DNA of 42,350 nucleotides from CALMEH01 sp964548225 (GCA_964548225.1 CAZJQP010000037.1:1-42350), one strand, 5' to 3'; positions 7,129 to 16,968 are shown, counted from the stretch's first letter. The notes: generated by a model not told the origin, from the sequence alone. Made by a program: numbers and translations.

Positions 7129-10100
7129 TCATTCAATCGCCGTCCAATCAACATCGCTCAAGTTTTCCGAAACATTGATAATCTGTGTCGGATTGGCAAA
7201 TGTAAAGCGTTTTGACGCAACGCTGATAATGGTTGCGCCAATCGGAATCTCATCAAAACGATAATAGCCGAATGCACTTGTTCGGGTTGTGTGTGTTGTG
7301 CCGCCGGAATCGGTTAGAGTTATGACGGCGTTGCGGATGCCGTTGCCGTTTGCCGTTTGGACTCGTCCGCTGACAGAAGCGTTTGCCGAAGTTGGCGCGA
7401 GAACCGTTATCGTTCCGTTTCCCGAATTTGAAGACGGATTTCCTTCGTTAAAGAAAAACGTTGTCCACGTCAACGGTGAAACTTGATTCGGGGTGCCGAT
7501 AACTCTGAAACGCAGATTTATCAGCGTTCCTTGTCCGTTCATCGCGGTTGTTCCGAAGACGGCGATACGGCTTCTTCCGGCGGTCGAATTATTGACGGTT
7601 ACAACTTTTCCGTCGCTTATCGTGCCGCTCACGGATGTATAAGTCGTGTCCGGTTCGACAATCGCCGCGTCGTAATTAAAATCAATCTGATACGACAGAA
7701 CACCCGAACTTACAAGGTCTTTGCCGATATTTATCGGCACGGTTACGACCGAACCGTTTGAGCCGTAAGCATTCGGGAAATTAACCGCAATCGGCGGATT
7801 TGACGACATCACAGGCGATTCCGTAATAAATCCCGCAAATGGCGGCGGCGGTGTCCAGTTCCCCGAAACTTCGCCGACCAGAATCGCGCCGTAATTTTGA
7901 TTCGGGGTGTCGGTTACAACGCTGGCGTAATTGCGGCTTGTGGGATTGAATTTCCACGTTCCGGCAATGCTCAAAGGATTGGAAATCGAAACCGAATATT
8001 GGGCAATCAAAGCCGCGTCAAACGAATTGAGCGAACCGTTATTGTTCGTATCTCCGGCGGTTTGTTGTGTCGAACTCAAGGTTGTTAAACCGACGACGTG
8101 CTGGGCGACTAAAGCCGCGTCAAACGCCGTGATGCCGTTGACATCGCCCGTCTTGGTTGGCGTAACGGTGTATGCGCCTGCTGCAAATCCGGTCAGTTCA
8201 TAGAAACCTGCGGCATCAGTCGTGTCGGTAATCGTTGTCGAACCGACAGCCGTAACGGTTACGTTCTGCACGGCGGGCTGTGTCGGCGAGCCGTTGACGT
8301 AAGTTATTGTGCCGGTGATATTGCCGTTGATGACGCAGAATTGTCCGTTTGAAGTCTGATCGGGCGGATTTCCCGTATTAAATTCAAACGCCGTGAAATT
8401 CAAATTCGAGCAAGACGGATAATTTCCGACGACGTTAAATTTCAAATTCAGCAATGCTCCCGCGCCCGACAAAACAGACGTTCCGAAACCTGAAACAATT
8501 AATGTTCCGGGCGTTGTCGCATTAACCGTAACCACAAACCCGCTCGAAAGCGTGCCGCTCGTGTCGTAAGGCGTAACCTGCGGCGTAATCACGCTTGGGT
8601 CGTAAGTCAGCGTGAAATCGTAGCTCAAAATATTTTGTCCGGTCGTGTCGTTGACCGAAATCGGAACAGTCAAAACCGCGCCGTTTTGAGCAGTCAGAGT
8701 CGTCGGAATCGAAACCAGCATATTCGCGCCGTATTGCGTTACGGTCAAAGTTTGCCCACCGATGGTAATTGTTCCGGTGCGCGAAACCGCGTTCGGATTC
8801 GCATCAACCGAATAATTTATCGTGCCGTTGCCTGTGCCGTTGGTGCTTCCCGTAAATTGCAACCAACTGACATTGCTCACCGCTGTCCAAGTGCATTCGC
8901 TCGTCGTCGTAACATTTACCGAATGACTCGCACCCGCCTGCACGATGTTTTGGTTATAGGTAGATAAACTGTAACTGCAATCGGCGGCGGAATTGGTCAA
9001 AATTCGCATCACACCCATATCAACATTTATGCCGTTATTCGATTGTCCGACCGCCACGGCTTTGCCGTCCGCTTGGACAAGCATTTTGCCGTTGGCGTAA
9101 TCGTGATAACCGCTAAAATCATACATTCGCTGTCCGCCGTTGCCGAAAGTCGTATCGAGCGAACCATCGGAATTATAACGGGCAAAAGCAAAATCGTTAT
9201 AAACTCCGCCAACCGCATAACCGCTTGCGAGAATTTTTCCGTCCGCTTGAATGGCAACACCGCTTGCGCCATCAGTTCCGCTTGTAAAGGTTGTAATTTG
9301 TCGTCCGTCGAAATCAAAAGACGTATCGGGAATGCCTGTGCTTGTGTAACGCGCAACAATAAAATCATCGCCGTTTGCGCCCGTGTTGCCGAATCCGGCA
9401 ACAACGATTTTGCCGTCGGGTTGCAGGGCAAGGGCGCGAATTTCATCGTTGTAGGTTGTCGGAGTTGCAACCGTCATTTCGGTTGCGCCGGTAGCGGCAT
9501 TTAGTCTGAGCAAAATAAAGTCGCTTGATGAAGGATTGGTTACTCCGCCGACGATAATTTTACCGCTTGAATCAATCGCCACATCGTAAGCAATATCGGT
9601 GTTGGCATTCGGAATAGTTCTTAAACCGTCGCCGTCAAAACCCGTGTCCCAGCCGTTTGTGGCGACATCAAAACGCAAAACGGCGATGTCAATATTAGCG
9701 GTTGTCGTATAGCCGACGGCAACCACATCACCATCCGACAAAAGCGCAATCGCGTGAATGCGGTCATCGGACGAGAAATGCCGCCGCGCAAAACCGCTCG
9801 TGCCGAAAGAAGTATCTAACGAACCGTTTGCGTTGTAACGTGCCAGCATAAAGTCATAATCGCCCGCGCCGTTGTAATCAAAACCACCTACATAGATTTT
9901 GCCTGTCGCGGAATCAATCGCCACTGATTCGCCGTAATCGCTATTTACCAAAAACGGAGAACTTTTTCCCGTTCCGCTTCCGAAACCTGCCGTGTCAAGC
10001 GTTCCGTCCGCGTTGTATCGTGTAAGCGCAAACCGAAAGTTTCCACTAACCAGAGTTCTTCCGACAACTACTAATTTGCCGTCCGTTTGTTGCGCGACAT

Positions 10101-11586
10101 CCGCGGCAAAGTCGTCATTGTTCGCAAAATCAACTTGCTTTTTGCCAACGCCCCAACTCGTATCGAGCGAACCGTTCGGATTGTAGCGCACCGCCGCAAT
10201 ATCAACCGAACCCCAATTACTTCGGCTGACAGCGACAATTTTGCCGTCGGGTTGAACCACAACGTCTTCGGGAATTGAATTATTCGCGTTAAATTGAGTG
10301 GTTAATTTTCCGCCCGTGCCAAATGTCGTATCGAGCGAACCGTTCGGATTGTAGCGAATCACGCCGAAATCGTAACGCGATACGCCGACGGTATTGGTTT
10401 CGCCGACGCGGACGATTTTGCCGTCCGCCTGAATGTCCAAACCTCTGCCGACATCATCAAAACCTCCGCTAAAATCGGTCTGAACTCTGCCGTCGCCATC
10501 AAAATCTGTGTCAAGCGAACCGTTCGTATTTAGCCGAATCATCGTAAAATTGTGATTTGAGCCGCTGGCGACGCTGTAACCCGCGAGGACAATTTTGCCG
10601 TCGGATTGAAGTTTCAAATGATTAGCAAAATCATTATTTCCCGTAACTTCTACGATAAGTCTGCCCGTGCCGCCCGAAACCGTTCCGCTTCCGCCGACAA
10701 AACTCGAATCGAAAGTGCCGTCCGAATTGAGCCGCGTAATCGCATAGTCGTAATTTGCATTCAAAGCATATCCGCCGACAACAATCTTTCCGGCGGAATC
10801 AATCGCAATGCTGTAGGCGATGCTTCGGCTGTAGCCCGAATAGTTCCAATTTACATAACCCGTTCCGCCGAAGGTCGTGTCCAGCGAACCGTCGGTGTTT
10901 ATTCTGAGAAGTTGTGTAACGCTGTCGCTGACTTTTCCGCCGACAACTAATTTGCCGTCCGACTGAAGCGCACCGCCCAAAGAATAATCATCGCCGCCGT
11001 TATGACTGTAAAGAAACACACCGTCGCCGCTGAAAGTGGTGTCGAGTGAGCCGTCCGAATTAAATCTCGTTACATTCGTCCAACGGTCGCCGCTCCCGAT
11101 GTTATAAATTCCAACACCGATAATTTTACCGTCCGGTTGTAATAACACATCGTTAAAGTATCCGCCTTGAACGCCCGAAAAAGCGATTCCTTTGGGAGTG
11201 TTTGAGCCAAAAAGGTGTGGACCCCAAAAAGTTTGGTCGAGCGAACCGTCGGTATTGTAGCGAACAAGACACGGCGTTTGATTCCGTTCACCCGCCGCGA
11301 TAATTTTTCCGTCGGGCTGTCTGACCACCGAAGTCGCATAATCGTTGACGTTTCCATAAACATCCAACGAAGTTTTGCCGTTGCCGAGAAAAGTCGGGTC
11401 AAGGTCGCCCGCGTTGTTGCCGATTAGGAATTCGGGCGGTTGTTCTTTTTGTTCGATGAATAGCTGTTCGCTTTGCGTTTGGGCAATGAGCGGGAACAGC
11501 AGATAGATAACGAGCGGGATTGCCGCCAGGAATGTTAATTTTTTGAATGTTGGGACTAGATTTCGTGTTAATTTTTTTTCCTTCAT
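7129..11586 (-). CDS. Large exported delta-60-repeat protein with BACON, cohesin-like and dockerin-like domains
   Basis: A 1485-aa protein. Domains in order: basic start and membrane/signal segment (about 13-36); about 13 delta-60 repeats (about 55-860), each with QPDGKIVVAG and RYN-DGSLDTTFG motifs; a BACON domain (about 866-955); a cohesin-like beta domain (about 958-1095); a CnaB-like segment with two dockerin-type calcium loops (GDVNGITAFDAALVAQ near 1145 and GDTNNNGSLNSFDAALIAQ near 1180); a second cohesin-like domain (about 1260-1390); and a carboxypeptidase-regulatory-like C-terminal module (about 1405-1485) ending VDWTAIE. Delta-60 repeats are thought to form propeller-like structures. 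The start has GAGGAG upstream. It is probably surface-located or secreted; the role is unknown. The protein at 11886-12785 ends with the same C-terminal module. Confidence 0.88.
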   Translation of the reverse strand: MKEKKLTRNLVPTFKKLTFLAAIPLVIYLLFPLIAQTQSEQLFIEQKEQPPEFLIGNNAGDLDPTFLGNGKTSLDVYGNVNDYATSVVRQPDGKIIAAGERNQTPCLVRYNTDGSLDQTFWGPHLFGSNTPKGIAFSGVQGGYFNDVLLQPDGKIIGVGIYNIGSGDRWTNVTRFNSDGSLDTTFSGDGVFLYSHNGGDDYSLGGALQSDGKLVVGGKVSDSVTQLLRINTDGSLDTTFGGTGYVNWNYSGYSRSIAYSIAIDSAGKIVVGGYALNANYDYAITRLNSDGTFDSSFVGGSGTVSGGTGRLIVEVTGNNDFANHLKLQSDGKIVLAGYSVASGSNHNFTMIRLNTNGSLDTDFDGDGRVQTDFSGGFDDVGRGLDIQADGKIVRVGETNTVGVSRYDFGVIRYNPNGSLDTTFGTGGKLTTQFNANNSIPEDVVVQPDGKIVAVSRSNWGSVDIAAVRYNPNGSLDTSWGVGKKQVDFANNDDFAADVAQQTDGKLVVVGRTLVSGNFRFALTRYNADGTLDTAGFGSGTGKSSPFLVNSDYGESVAIDSATGKIYVGGFDYNGAGDYDFMLARYNANGSLDTSFGTSGFARRHFSSDDRIHAIALLSDGDVVAVGYTTTANIDIAVLRFDVATNGWDTGFDGDGLRTIPNANTDIAYDVAIDSSGKIIVGGVTNPSSSDFILLRLNAATGATEMTVATPTTYNDEIRALALQPDGKIVVAGFGNTGANGDDFIVARYTSTGIPDTSFDFDGRQITTFTSGTDGASGVAIQADGKILASGYAVGGVYNDFAFARYNSDGSLDTTFGNGGQRMYDFSGYHDYANGKMLVQADGKAVAVGQSNNGINVDMGVMRILTNSAADCSYSLSTYNQNIVQAGASHSVNVTTTSECTWTAVSNVSWLQFTGSTNGTGNGTINYSVDANPNAVSRTGTITIGGQTLTVTQYGANMLVSIPTTLTAQNGAVLTVPISVNDTTGQNILSYDFTLTYDPSVITPQVTPYDTSGTLSSGFVVTVNATTPGTLIVSGFGTSVLSGAGALLNLKFNVVGNYPSCSNLNFTAFEFNTGNPPDQTSNGQFCVINGNITGTITYVNGSPTQPAVQNVTVTAVGSTTITDTTDAAGFYELTGFAAGAYTVTPTKTGDVNGITAFDAALVAQHVVGLTTLSSTQQTAGDTNNNGSLNSFDAALIAQYSVSISNPLSIAGTWKFNPTSRNYASVVTDTPNQNYGAILVGEVSGNWTPPPPFAGFITESPVMSSNPPIAVNFPNAYGSNGSVVTVPINIGKDLVSSGVLSYQIDFNYDAAIVEPDTTYTSVSGTISDGKVVTVNNSTAGRSRIAVFGTTAMNGQGTLINLRFRVIGTPNQVSPLTWTTFFFNEGNPSSNSGNGTITVLAPTSANASVSGRVQTANGNGIRNAVITLTDSGGTTHTTRTSAFGYYRFDEIPIGATIISVASKRFTFANPTQIINVSENLSDVDWTAIE

Positions 11587-11785
11587 TTGTTTATTCTCCT
11601 CTAAAAATTTTGGTTACGGGACAGTTTGACTTAAACGGCAAGGCGGGAGAACAAACCGGAATGTTTTGCTTTTTTTTAACGACAAACGACGATCTTGAAA
11701 ACTCGTGGGAGAAATCGCGTTTTTATGCAGTTCTTTTGATTCAACCGAACTATACGCCTGAATTATTATTTTTTCAAGTGTTGCG
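11587..11785. other. Gene-free region upstream of the delta-60 gene
   Basis: Leader and presumed promoter region of the delta-60 gene, with its ribosome site GAGGAG at the lower edge. No clear promoter boxes are seen. The remainder of the gap, up to 11885, is taken up by the paired repeat at 11786-11864. Confidence 0.35.
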
Positions 11786-11864
11786 GGCAGAGGCACGACT
11801 GTTAAGGCGTGTGTTGATTGCTTTATCCGCAGATGGCACACTCGTTCACACTCGTGTTTCTGCC
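11786..11864. repeat. Dispersed ~30-nt repeat, inverted pair
   Basis: Two 28-nt arms (11786-11813 and 11837-11864) are inverted copies with 6 mismatches. The right arm ends CTCGTGTTTCTGCC, the conserved end of the dispersed repeat also found at 24-53, 19851-19881 and 26901-27031. The paired layout resembles BIME-type REP pairs. It lies just past the stop of the gene at 11886. Confidence 0.6.
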
Positions 11865-11885
11865 TTTACTTCTCGGCTCTGAGTT

Positions 11886-12785
11886 TCATTCAATCGCCGT
11901 CCAATCAACTTCGCCGAGTTCTTCCGTTACGCTGATGATGCGCGTCGGATTGGTGAAGGTGTAGCGTTTTGCGTTGACGGTGAGCGTTACGTTTTGACCG
12001 ACTTCGATTTGTTCAAATTTGTAGTAGCCGAAAGCGTTTGTTCGCACAGTGCGGATTGTGCCGTTGGCTTCGGTCAACGAAACGGCGACATTGCGGATGC
12101 CGTTGCCGTTTGCCGTGGTGATGCGTCCGCCGATGGGGACTTCCGCCGCGAGAATCGGCATTGTATTGACGCTGACGGCATCAACTTCCATTTGTCCCGG
12201 TCCTTGAAGCGAAACGGTAACGGTGGCGCGGAATCTGATTCTGATGGTTTGTCCGGCATACGCAGTCAGATTTACTGAATGATTGACATAACCCGTGTTG
12301 ATGTTCGTATTTGTCGCGGCGTTAACGATAAAAAGCGTTTGCAGGAGGACGTTGGAAGTATTCAGAATCTCGACCGCATAAGTTGCCGTGCCGCAACCCG
12401 TTGAGCAAAATTGCGTGTGGTTCATCTGAAAGCGGTCAATCCACGTCATCGTCGCAGAATTTCCCGCCGGAATCGTGATGTCCTGATAGAGCAAATAGGG
12501 TGAGTTGGCGTTTCCGGTTACACCGTTCCAAGCACTGCGCGTTCCTTGCTGAACAATCGTGGCAGTCGGAACAGGGACAAAAATCCCCTCATCGCCACCC
12601 GCGCCGCTCGGACTGACCGCCCAGTTTTTCCAGCCGCTGGAATTGTTCACGAATGTCCAACCCGCGAAAGTCCCCGTTTCAAAGCCGCCGTTGGTGATTA
12701 GCTCAACGCCGGAAACATCTTTTGCCATGTGGAAGCCGAAGATTAAAGTCATTATTGTCAGAGCCAATAGTTTGTGTTTTTTCAT
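11886..12785 (-). CDS. Exported protein with carbohydrate-binding-like domain and shared C-terminal module
   Basis: A 299-aa protein with a signal peptide (1 to about 26, MKKHKLLALTIMTLIFGF...). Residues about 30-210 form a jelly-roll-like domain typical of choice-of-anchor or carbohydrate-binding modules (LITNGGFETGTFAGWTFVNNSSG, later YVNHSVNLTAYAGQTIRIRFRA). The last ~80 residues (GGRITTANGNGIRNVAVSL ... VDWTAIE) are closely similar to the end of the 1485-aa protein downstream. It has the ribosome site GAGG. It lies upstream of the delta-60 gene in the same orientation, but about 300 bp with repeats separates them, so co-transcription is uncertain. Confidence 0.8.
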   Translation of the reverse strand: MKKHKLLALTIMTLIFGFHMAKDVSGVELITNGGFETGTFAGWTFVNNSSGWKNWAVSPSGAGGDEGIFVPVPTATIVQQGTRSAWNGVTGNANSPYLLYQDITIPAGNSATMTWIDRFQMNHTQFCSTGCGTATYAVEILNTSNVLLQTLFIVNAATNTNINTGYVNHSVNLTAYAGQTIRIRFRATVTVSLQGPGQMEVDAVSVNTMPILAAEVPIGGRITTANGNGIRNVAVSLTEANGTIRTVRTNAFGYYKFEQIEVGQNVTLTVNAKRYTFTNPTRIISVTEELGEVDWTAIE

Positions 12786-12840
12786 ATTATTTACCTCTTT
12801 GTTTTTTTTTGTTTGATAGTGAACTAAAAGTAATGTTCTT

Positions 12841-13040
12841 TAAATTGCCACTAGCTTCAGCTAGTGGATAACTTTGAAAAAGCGAGCGGCTTTAGCCGAA
12901 TAGGAGAAAAAATCAATCATCCTTATCGCTTTAGCGCGGGTTTGGGCTAAAGCCAATCGGAATTTTTATTTTTTATTCCTTTTCGGCTAAAGCCTTGTTC
13001 TTTCTTTTGCTGTCCACTAGCTAAAGCTAGTGGCAATTTA
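12841..13040. repeat. 200-bp nested palindromic element
   Basis: Terminal inverted repeats of 28 bp (12841-12868 and 13013-13040) differ at one position, and each is itself a hairpin (CCACTAGCT...AGCTAGTGG). Inside, CGGCTTTAGCC near 12888 and TTCGGCTAAAGCC near 12982 form a second inverted pair. It has no coding capacity and resembles a MITE or REP-like element. No target-site duplication is visible at its edges. Confidence 0.7.
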
Positions 13041-13228
13041 TGAAAGATTTTCATACAGCATTATTTTTAGTTCGTAAATTACTTCGTCTCGAAATCATTT
13101 GATTATCCCGACACGCTTTTCTATTTGTTGATTCAAACGCATTATGCGCCTAAATCTTTTTTTTTCAACAGTTCCGAGAGATGAGGGGAAAAATCATTCC
13201 TCATCTCTCATCCTTCATTCCTCAAACA
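13041..13228. other. Gene-free region with a hairpin after the 231-aa gene
   Basis: It contains GAGAGATGAGG (13176-13186) and CCTCATCTCTC (13199-13209), a perfect 11-bp stem 20 bp beyond the stop of the minus-strand gene at 13229. This probably marks the 3' end of that transcript. Nothing else is seen. Confidence 0.45.
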
Positions 13229-13924
13229 TCACGCTTTTGTCGTAATGACCACTTCGTCCGACCACACGCCGACGACTTCATCGTCGAGCAGGTAAATCAT
13301 TCGATAGCGGCGGACTTCGGGCGTTCCGGCTTGCAAATTCGGGCGCATATCGGGGAACGGCGTTTTGAAATCTTTGTCCAAAAAGTTGAACGTCGTTTCC
13401 GCACCGCGCATACTTTCGATCAGCACGCCGTCGAAATCGCCTTTCGTCCAATCGAGGATGACGCTTCCGACTTTCGGCAGAGCTTTGAACGGCGGTTTGG
13501 CATCTGCCAAATTCGTTTCGTCCGAACCGTCGCCGACGATTTGCAGTTGTTCGCCCATTGCGTCCGTATAACCCGGCGCGGCTTTCATTCGGGCAATCGC
13601 GGCGCGAATGCGCGGAATCAAACCCGCACCTTTAATTTCCGACGGCGCGGCAGGCGCAGTCGTCAACGGCACGGTCAAGGCAATCGCGCCGTCCGCGACA
13701 CCCGCAAACATCTGTTTCTTAAACGCCGTCCACGCCTTTGACTCAGCCTGCGCCGATTGCGAAGACGAGATGATATAAATCATCATCGTTACATCGTTGA
13801 GAAAATCGAGTTCCTCATTGTTGTTAAAACCCAAAACATCTGCCAAAGGCGGAAATTTCAAAAGCATATTTTCGCCCCACGATTTAAGACTATCTACGGT
13901 TCTCGGTAATACATCTTTACCCAT
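13229..13924 (-). CDS. Unrecognised 231-aa protein
   Basis: A soluble protein without signal peptide or membrane segment. The N-terminal half is helical and mixed (SLKSWGENMLLKFPPLADVLGF). A middle segment reads LIPRIRAAIARMKAAPGYTDAMGEQLQIVG. The C-terminal ~90 residues look like a beta domain of fibronectin-III type (VILDWTKGDFDGVLIESMRG ... RRYRMIYLLDDEVVGVWSDEVVITTKA). AAGGAGAT precedes the ATG at 13924, so the start is well supported. The 21-bp array begins 58 bp upstream, placing the array in this gene's promoter or leader. No function is assigned. Confidence 0.7.
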   Translation of the reverse strand: MGKDVLPRTVDSLKSWGENMLLKFPPLADVLGFNNNEELDFLNDVTMMIYIISSSQSAQAESKAWTAFKKQMFAGVADGAIALTVPLTTAPAAPSEIKGAGLIPRIRAAIARMKAAPGYTDAMGEQLQIVGDGSDETNLADAKPPFKALPKVGSVILDWTKGDFDGVLIESMRGAETTFNFLDKDFKTPFPDMRPNLQAGTPEVRRYRMIYLLDDEVVGVWSDEVVITTKA

Positions 13925-13981
13925 AATCTATTTATCTCCTTACACTTAGCTATTTATTTTTACCTGCGAACAGGGTTTTTT

Positions 13982-14294
13982 GGGTTCCCGCGTAAGTTTT
14001 GGGACTTCCCAAAACTTGCGCGGGAGTTCCCAAACTTTCATTGGGACTTCCCAAAACTTGTGTGGGACTTCCCAAAACTTCTGCGGGACTTCCCAAAACT
14101 TCTGCGGGACTTCCCAAAACCTTGTTGGGAGTTCCCAAAACTTGCGGGGGAGTTCCCAACGCTTCGTCGGGAGTTCCCAAAACCTGTGCGGGAAGTCCCA
14201 AAACTTGTGCGGGAAGTCCCGACGAGGTTTTGGGAACTCCCGAAACTTGTGCGGGAAGTCCCAATGAAGTATCGGGAGTTCCCAAATATCTTTC
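13982..14294. repeat. 21-bp tandem array A, about 15 units
   Basis: Fourteen exact-length 21-bp units run from 14001 to 14294, preceded by one 19-bp degenerate unit (13982-14000). Each unit has an inverted core GGGA-NN-TCCC (central dinucleotide CT, GT, AG or AC) followed by an AAAACTTGTGC-like spacer. The arms of the core are kept while its centre changes. Because 21 is divisible by three, several frames are open on both strands; these are not taken as genes. It lies between the 231-aa gene start (13924) and lon (14566). Confidence 0.9.
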
Positions 14295-14565
14295 GGGGTT
14301 TTCTTCACCTTCAAAAAGCGATTTTTAAGGCGAAAATTTTTAAGAAATTCCCCTTAAAAAAAAGTTTCTGATTACTAACGCACCGTTTGGCGAAAAAAAG
14401 TAACATTTTTTTTTCAAAATGAGTGAATTTTTTTTTTCGGGGCAAATCGGCTATGCTTAAATTTGCGGGTTTAGGCGTTTAGGTGGTTAGGTGTTTAAGG
14501 GTTTTGGTTTTGAAGTAATCAAACCCAACCACCTAACCACCTAAACGCCTAACCACCTAAAATAT
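14295..14565. other. lon upstream region with 23-bp inverted repeat
   Basis: A perfect inverted repeat has arms 14471-14493 and 14530-14552 built from TTAGGTGG / CCACCTAA phrases. The ATG of lon follows 14 bp after the second arm and no Shine-Dalgarno-like sequence is visible. T-rich tracts lie at 14395-14435. No clear promoter is seen. Confidence 0.6.
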
Positions 14566-16968
14566 ATGATTGAAACAGGTGAAAATTTCTCTGAAACACT
14601 CGAAGCCGTAACCGATGAGATTCAAATGCAGATTCCTTCGGAACTGCCCGTTCTGCCTCTGCGCGATATTGTGATTTATCCGTTTATGATTGTGCCTTTG
14701 TTCGTTTCACGCGATAAATCAATCAAAGCCGTTGACCAAGCCTTGAGCGAAAATCGAATGATTATGCTCGTCTCGCAGAAGGATTTGGACAAGGAAGAAC
14801 CCGAACAGCAAGACCTTTACACCGTCGGCACGGTTGCCGTGATTATGCGAATGCTCAAACTTCCCGACGGTAGAATCCGTATTTTGATTCAAGGACTTTC
14901 ACGCGCCCGCGTTGACGGCATTGATTCGTCGGGCGAATACGTCAAAGCGCAACTGACACCGATAAACGAACCGATTGCACCCGAAAATTCGCTCGAAATC
15001 GAAGCCTTGATTCGCAATGTCCGCGCTCTGATGGAACGCGCCGCAAGTTTGGGCAAAAATATTTCGCCCGAAGTTCTGGCGATTATTGCGAATTTGGACG
15101 ATGCCGGAAGATTGGCGGATTTGTCTGCGTCGAATCTCGAATTGAAAGTCGAAGACGCGCAAAGCGTTTTGGACGTTTCCGACCCGATTTTGCGTCTGCG
15201 CCGCGTCAACGAACTTTTGAGCAAGGAAATCGAAGTCTTAACCGTTCAGCAGGAAATCAACACCCAAGCCCGCGGCGAAATTGACCGCTCACAGCGCGAA
15301 TATTTTTTGCGCCAACAGCTAAAAGCAATCCAATCGGAACTCGGCGAAGGCAACGAACTCTTTGAGGAAATCGAACAATATCGCCTAAAAATCGTCGAAG
15401 CCAAAATGCCCGAAAACGCGATGGAAGAAGCTCTGCGGCAGTTGAAGAAGTTGGAGCGAATGCACCCCGACACCGCCGAAACCGCTACTCTGCGGAATTG
15501 GTTGGACATTATGACCGAACTGCCTTGGTCAAATGCGTCGAAGGATAATCTGAACTTGAAGAAAGCCGAAAAGATTCTCAACGAAGACCATTACGGACTT
15601 GAAAGAGTGAAGGAAAGAATCATCGAAGCGTTGGCGGTGCGAAAATTGAAGGAGAAACCGAAAGGCTCGATTCTATGCCTTGTCGGACCTCCGGGCGTGG
15701 GCAAAACTTCGCTCGGTCGCTCCGTGGCGCGGGCTTTGAATCGTAAGTTTATGCGTTTGAGTTTGGGCGGTTTGCACGATGAAGCGGAGATTCGCGGACA
15801 TCGTCGAACTTACGTCGGCGCAATGCCCGGCAGAATTTTGCAAGCCATTCAGCAAGCCGGAACAAATAATCCTTTAATTATGCTCGACGAAATTGATAAA
15901 GTCGGCGCAGATTTTCGCGGCGATCCGTCGTCGGCACTTTTGGAGGTTTTAGACCCCGAACAAAATTTCGCGTTTCGTGATAATTACTTGGGTGTTACGT
16001 TTGATTTGTCGAACGTGATGTTTATGACGACGGCGAATGTTTTGGACACGATTCAACCCGCTCTGCGCGATAGAATGGAGATTATTTCGCTTTCGGGTTA
16101 CACCGAAGAAGAGAAGTTGGAGATTGCTAAACGCCATCTCGTCCCGAAACAGGTCGAAGAAAACGGACTCGCCAAAGAAGACGTGAAATTCGAGCGCAAG
16201 GCTCTGACGAAAATCGTCAGCGAATACACGCAAGAAGCAGGTTTGCGCCATCTCGAAAGGGAAATCGGCAAAGTCTGCCGCAAAGTTGCGCGTAAAAAAG
16301 CCGAACTGGAAGAAAATTTTGAAGCCGTGCGCGTAGTTGCCGATAACGTCAAAGACTTTTTGCGTGCGCCGAAGATTTTCCCCGAAGAAGCCTTAAAGAA
16401 AGACCAAATCGGCACGGTTACGGGTTTGGCGTGGACAGCCGTCGGCGGCGATATTCTATTCATCGAAGCCTTGAAAACTAAGGGCAAAGGCAAACTTCAA
16501 CTCACCGGACAACTCGGCGAAGTGATGCAGGAATCTGCCCAAGCCGCGTTTTCTTACGCCAAGGCTCGCGCTTCGGAGTTGGGCATTGCCGACGAAGAAT
16601 TTGAAAATCACGACATACATATACATATTCCCGAAGGCGCAATCCCGAAAGACGGACCAAGCGCGGGAATCACCATGGCAACCGCGCTGGTTTCGGTTCT
16701 TTCACAACGTCCCGTCCGCAAAGAAGTGGCGATGACCGGCGAGATTACGTTAAGGGGCAACGTCCTCCCAATCGGCGGAGTCAAAGAAAAGATTTTGGCG
16801 GCACGAAGGGCGCATATTAAAAAGATAATTATGCCTGCACCAAATAAACGTGATTTAGAAGATTTACCGTTGGAAGTTCTGGACGATTTAACCTTTATAT
16901 TCGTTGAGAACGTCCGCGAAGTCTTCGCCGAGGCGTTGCGTGATAAGGCTAAAGTCGTGAAGAAATAG
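14566..16968 (+). CDS. lon: ATP-dependent protease Lon
   Basis: An 800-aa protein of full LonA layout. N-terminal substrate-binding domain (about 25-220: LPVLPLRDIVIYPFMIVPLFVSRDKS), coiled helical segment (about 220-330), AAA+ module with Walker A GPPGVGKT (374-381) and Walker B MLDEID (about 441-446), and a protease domain with catalytic S699 (GPSAGIT) and K740 (GGVKEK). It degrades damaged and regulatory proteins in the cytoplasm as a hexamer. It stands alone between array A and the lytic transglycosylase gene. No CIRCE or other heat-shock operator is seen; the leader has the inverted repeat at 14471-14552. Confidence 0.98.
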   Translation: MIETGENFSETLEAVTDEIQMQIPSELPVLPLRDIVIYPFMIVPLFVSRDKSIKAVDQALSENRMIMLVSQKDLDKEEPEQQDLYTVGTVAVIMRMLKLPDGRIRILIQGLSRARVDGIDSSGEYVKAQLTPINEPIAPENSLEIEALIRNVRALMERAASLGKNISPEVLAIIANLDDAGRLADLSASNLELKVEDAQSVLDVSDPILRLRRVNELLSKEIEVLTVQQEINTQARGEIDRSQREYFLRQQLKAIQSELGEGNELFEEIEQYRLKIVEAKMPENAMEEALRQLKKLERMHPDTAETATLRNWLDIMTELPWSNASKDNLNLKKAEKILNEDHYGLERVKERIIEALAVRKLKEKPKGSILCLVGPPGVGKTSLGRSVARALNRKFMRLSLGGLHDEAEIRGHRRTYVGAMPGRILQAIQQAGTNNPLIMLDEIDKVGADFRGDPSSALLEVLDPEQNFAFRDNYLGVTFDLSNVMFMTTANVLDTIQPALRDRMEIISLSGYTEEEKLEIAKRHLVPKQVEENGLAKEDVKFERKALTKIVSEYTQEAGLRHLEREIGKVCRKVARKKAELEENFEAVRVVADNVKDFLRAPKIFPEEALKKDQIGTVTGLAWTAVGGDILFIEALKTKGKGKLQLTGQLGEVMQESAQAAFSYAKARASELGIADEEFENHDIHIHIPEGAIPKDGPSAGITMATALVSVLSQRPVRKEVAMTGEITLRGNVLPIGGVKEKILAARRAHIKKIIMPAPNKRDLEDLPLEVLDDLTFIFVENVREVFAEALRDKAKVVKK

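Noticed and set aside
13946..14328. Several overlapping open frames with heptapeptide repeats on both strands of array A
   Set aside because: A 21-bp period keeps many frames open without stops. No ribosome site or conserved protein is seen; they are products of the repeat.
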